From assembly GCA_002009975.1 (NCBI GenBank), contig MTLP01000007.1, positions 80,764 to 144,763 on the forward strand: 64,000 nt of DNA, given 5' to 3'. Every line of letters begins with the position of its first letter. The stretch's first letter is position 1. Shown here in pieces: positions 63,774-64,000 of this stretch. The stretch comes from Thermococcus sp. JdFR-02. GTDB taxonomy: Archaea > Methanobacteriota_B > Thermococci > Thermococcales > Thermococcaceae. Both the position numbers and the translations under genes were made by a program. Under the pieces are notes generated by a model. It saw only the letters and a program-made list of their open reading frames with translations, searched no databases and was not told the origin of the DNA.

Positions 63774-64000
63774 ATGCAGAAGTGGGTAGTTTTGGGCATT
63801 ATTGGGTTGTTGGTTTTTAGCAGTTTTGGTTTTGTTTTTGCTGGTGGTTGGGAGGAGAGTAATGCTAAGCTTTCAGCAAGTCCCGGAACTTGTAATACTT
63901 GCAATTCCTGCCAAGATTTTGACATCGACAAGGCTTTGAGTGAGGTAAATGCAAAAATTGAGAACTTAACAAGAGTAATTAACCAGAAAGAGGCAGAATT
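63774..64000 (+). CDS. Secreted protein with CxxCxxC motif, 3'-truncated by the window
   Basis: The frame is open to the window end (75 codons visible). It has a signal peptide (VVLGIIGLLVFSSFGFVFA) and then CNTCNSCQDFD close to the mature N-terminus, followed by a helix (LSEVNAKIENLTRVINQKEAE) that looks like a coiled coil. Three spaced Cys may bind a metal or form disulfides between subunits. GGGGGAGCGG precedes the ATG. The identity is unknown. Confidence 0.65.
   Translation, partial: MQKWVVLGIIGLLVFSSFGFVFAGGWEESNAKLSASPGTCNTCNSCQDFDIDKALSEVNAKIENLTRVINQKEAE

Overview
The window is a continuous stretch of an archaeal chromosome, almost certainly a low-GC member of the Thermococcales (Thermococcus or a close relative). 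The reasons are the archaeal PEP carboxylase, archaeosine synthase, Kae1, TrmJ, archaeal-type signal peptidase, DUF835, DUF257 and CGP-CTERM proteins, the Thermococcales-like CRISPR repeat, the GGTGA-type ribosome binding sites and the TTTATATA-type promoters. No rRNA, tRNA, insertion sequence or integrase was seen.

Layout. 0-9 kb: the end of an S9 peptidase, a DUF835 membrane protein, PEP carboxylase, and a biotin locus (bioY and bioB divergent around a BirA-type operator, then DUF1284, a BirA-like HTH protein, ecfA and ecfT). 9-16 kb: a sugar/nucleoside kinase, DUF63, a Ski2-like helicase, an Lrp regulator, and uracil salvage (upp plus an NCS2 permease). 16-26 kb: a phosphoesterase lipoprotein, an extremely acidic mini-protein, phosphate permease plus DUF47, a lipoate pair (radical SAM LipS-like and LplA-like), a tandem DUF257 protein, two convergent C/D box sRNAs, signal peptidase, DUF531, a dipeptidase and a methyltransferase. 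27-36 kb: an AT-rich accessory zone with secreted proteins, an acylaminoacyl-peptidase gene broken by an in-frame TAA, nucleotidyltransferase modules, a CGP-CTERM surface protein, and a HEPN/MNT pair and DUF2103 gene carrying frameshifts. 35.6-42.7 kb: a cassette of two ABC-2 permeases, one ATPase, a small secreted Cys-containing protein, two paralogous membrane-anchored surface proteins and a PEGA-repeat protein. 42.8-57.2 kb: housekeeping genes (arcS, a coiled-coil protein, carbamate kinase, a tRNA m5C methyltransferase, a flippase-like protein, Trm112-like, nadK, DUF835, kae1, flavin reductase, ADP-forming acyl-CoA synthetase alpha, coaD, a FAD oxidoreductase). 57.3-58.3 kb: an eight-repeat CRISPR array with a duplicated spacer and its leader, without cas genes. 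58.3-64 kb: serA, DUF47, panE, trmJ, ogt, a TPR protein, nac and the start of a secreted CxxCxxC protein.

How genes work together. BioY with EcfA and EcfT should form a complete biotin ECF importer beside biotin synthase. The BirA-like protein has the HTH but lacks the catalytic KWPND lysine motif and the C-terminal domain, so it looks like a dedicated repressor acting on the GTTAAC-N15-GTTAAC operator between bioY and bioB. The 35.6-42.7 kb cassette is the best candidate for an undescribed system: a secreted small protein, surface proteins and ABC exporter parts in one tightly spaced operon.

Four lesions (one nonsense mutation and three single-base indels) fall between 29.5 and 35.4 kb. They mark either active gene decay or a stretch of poorer assembly.
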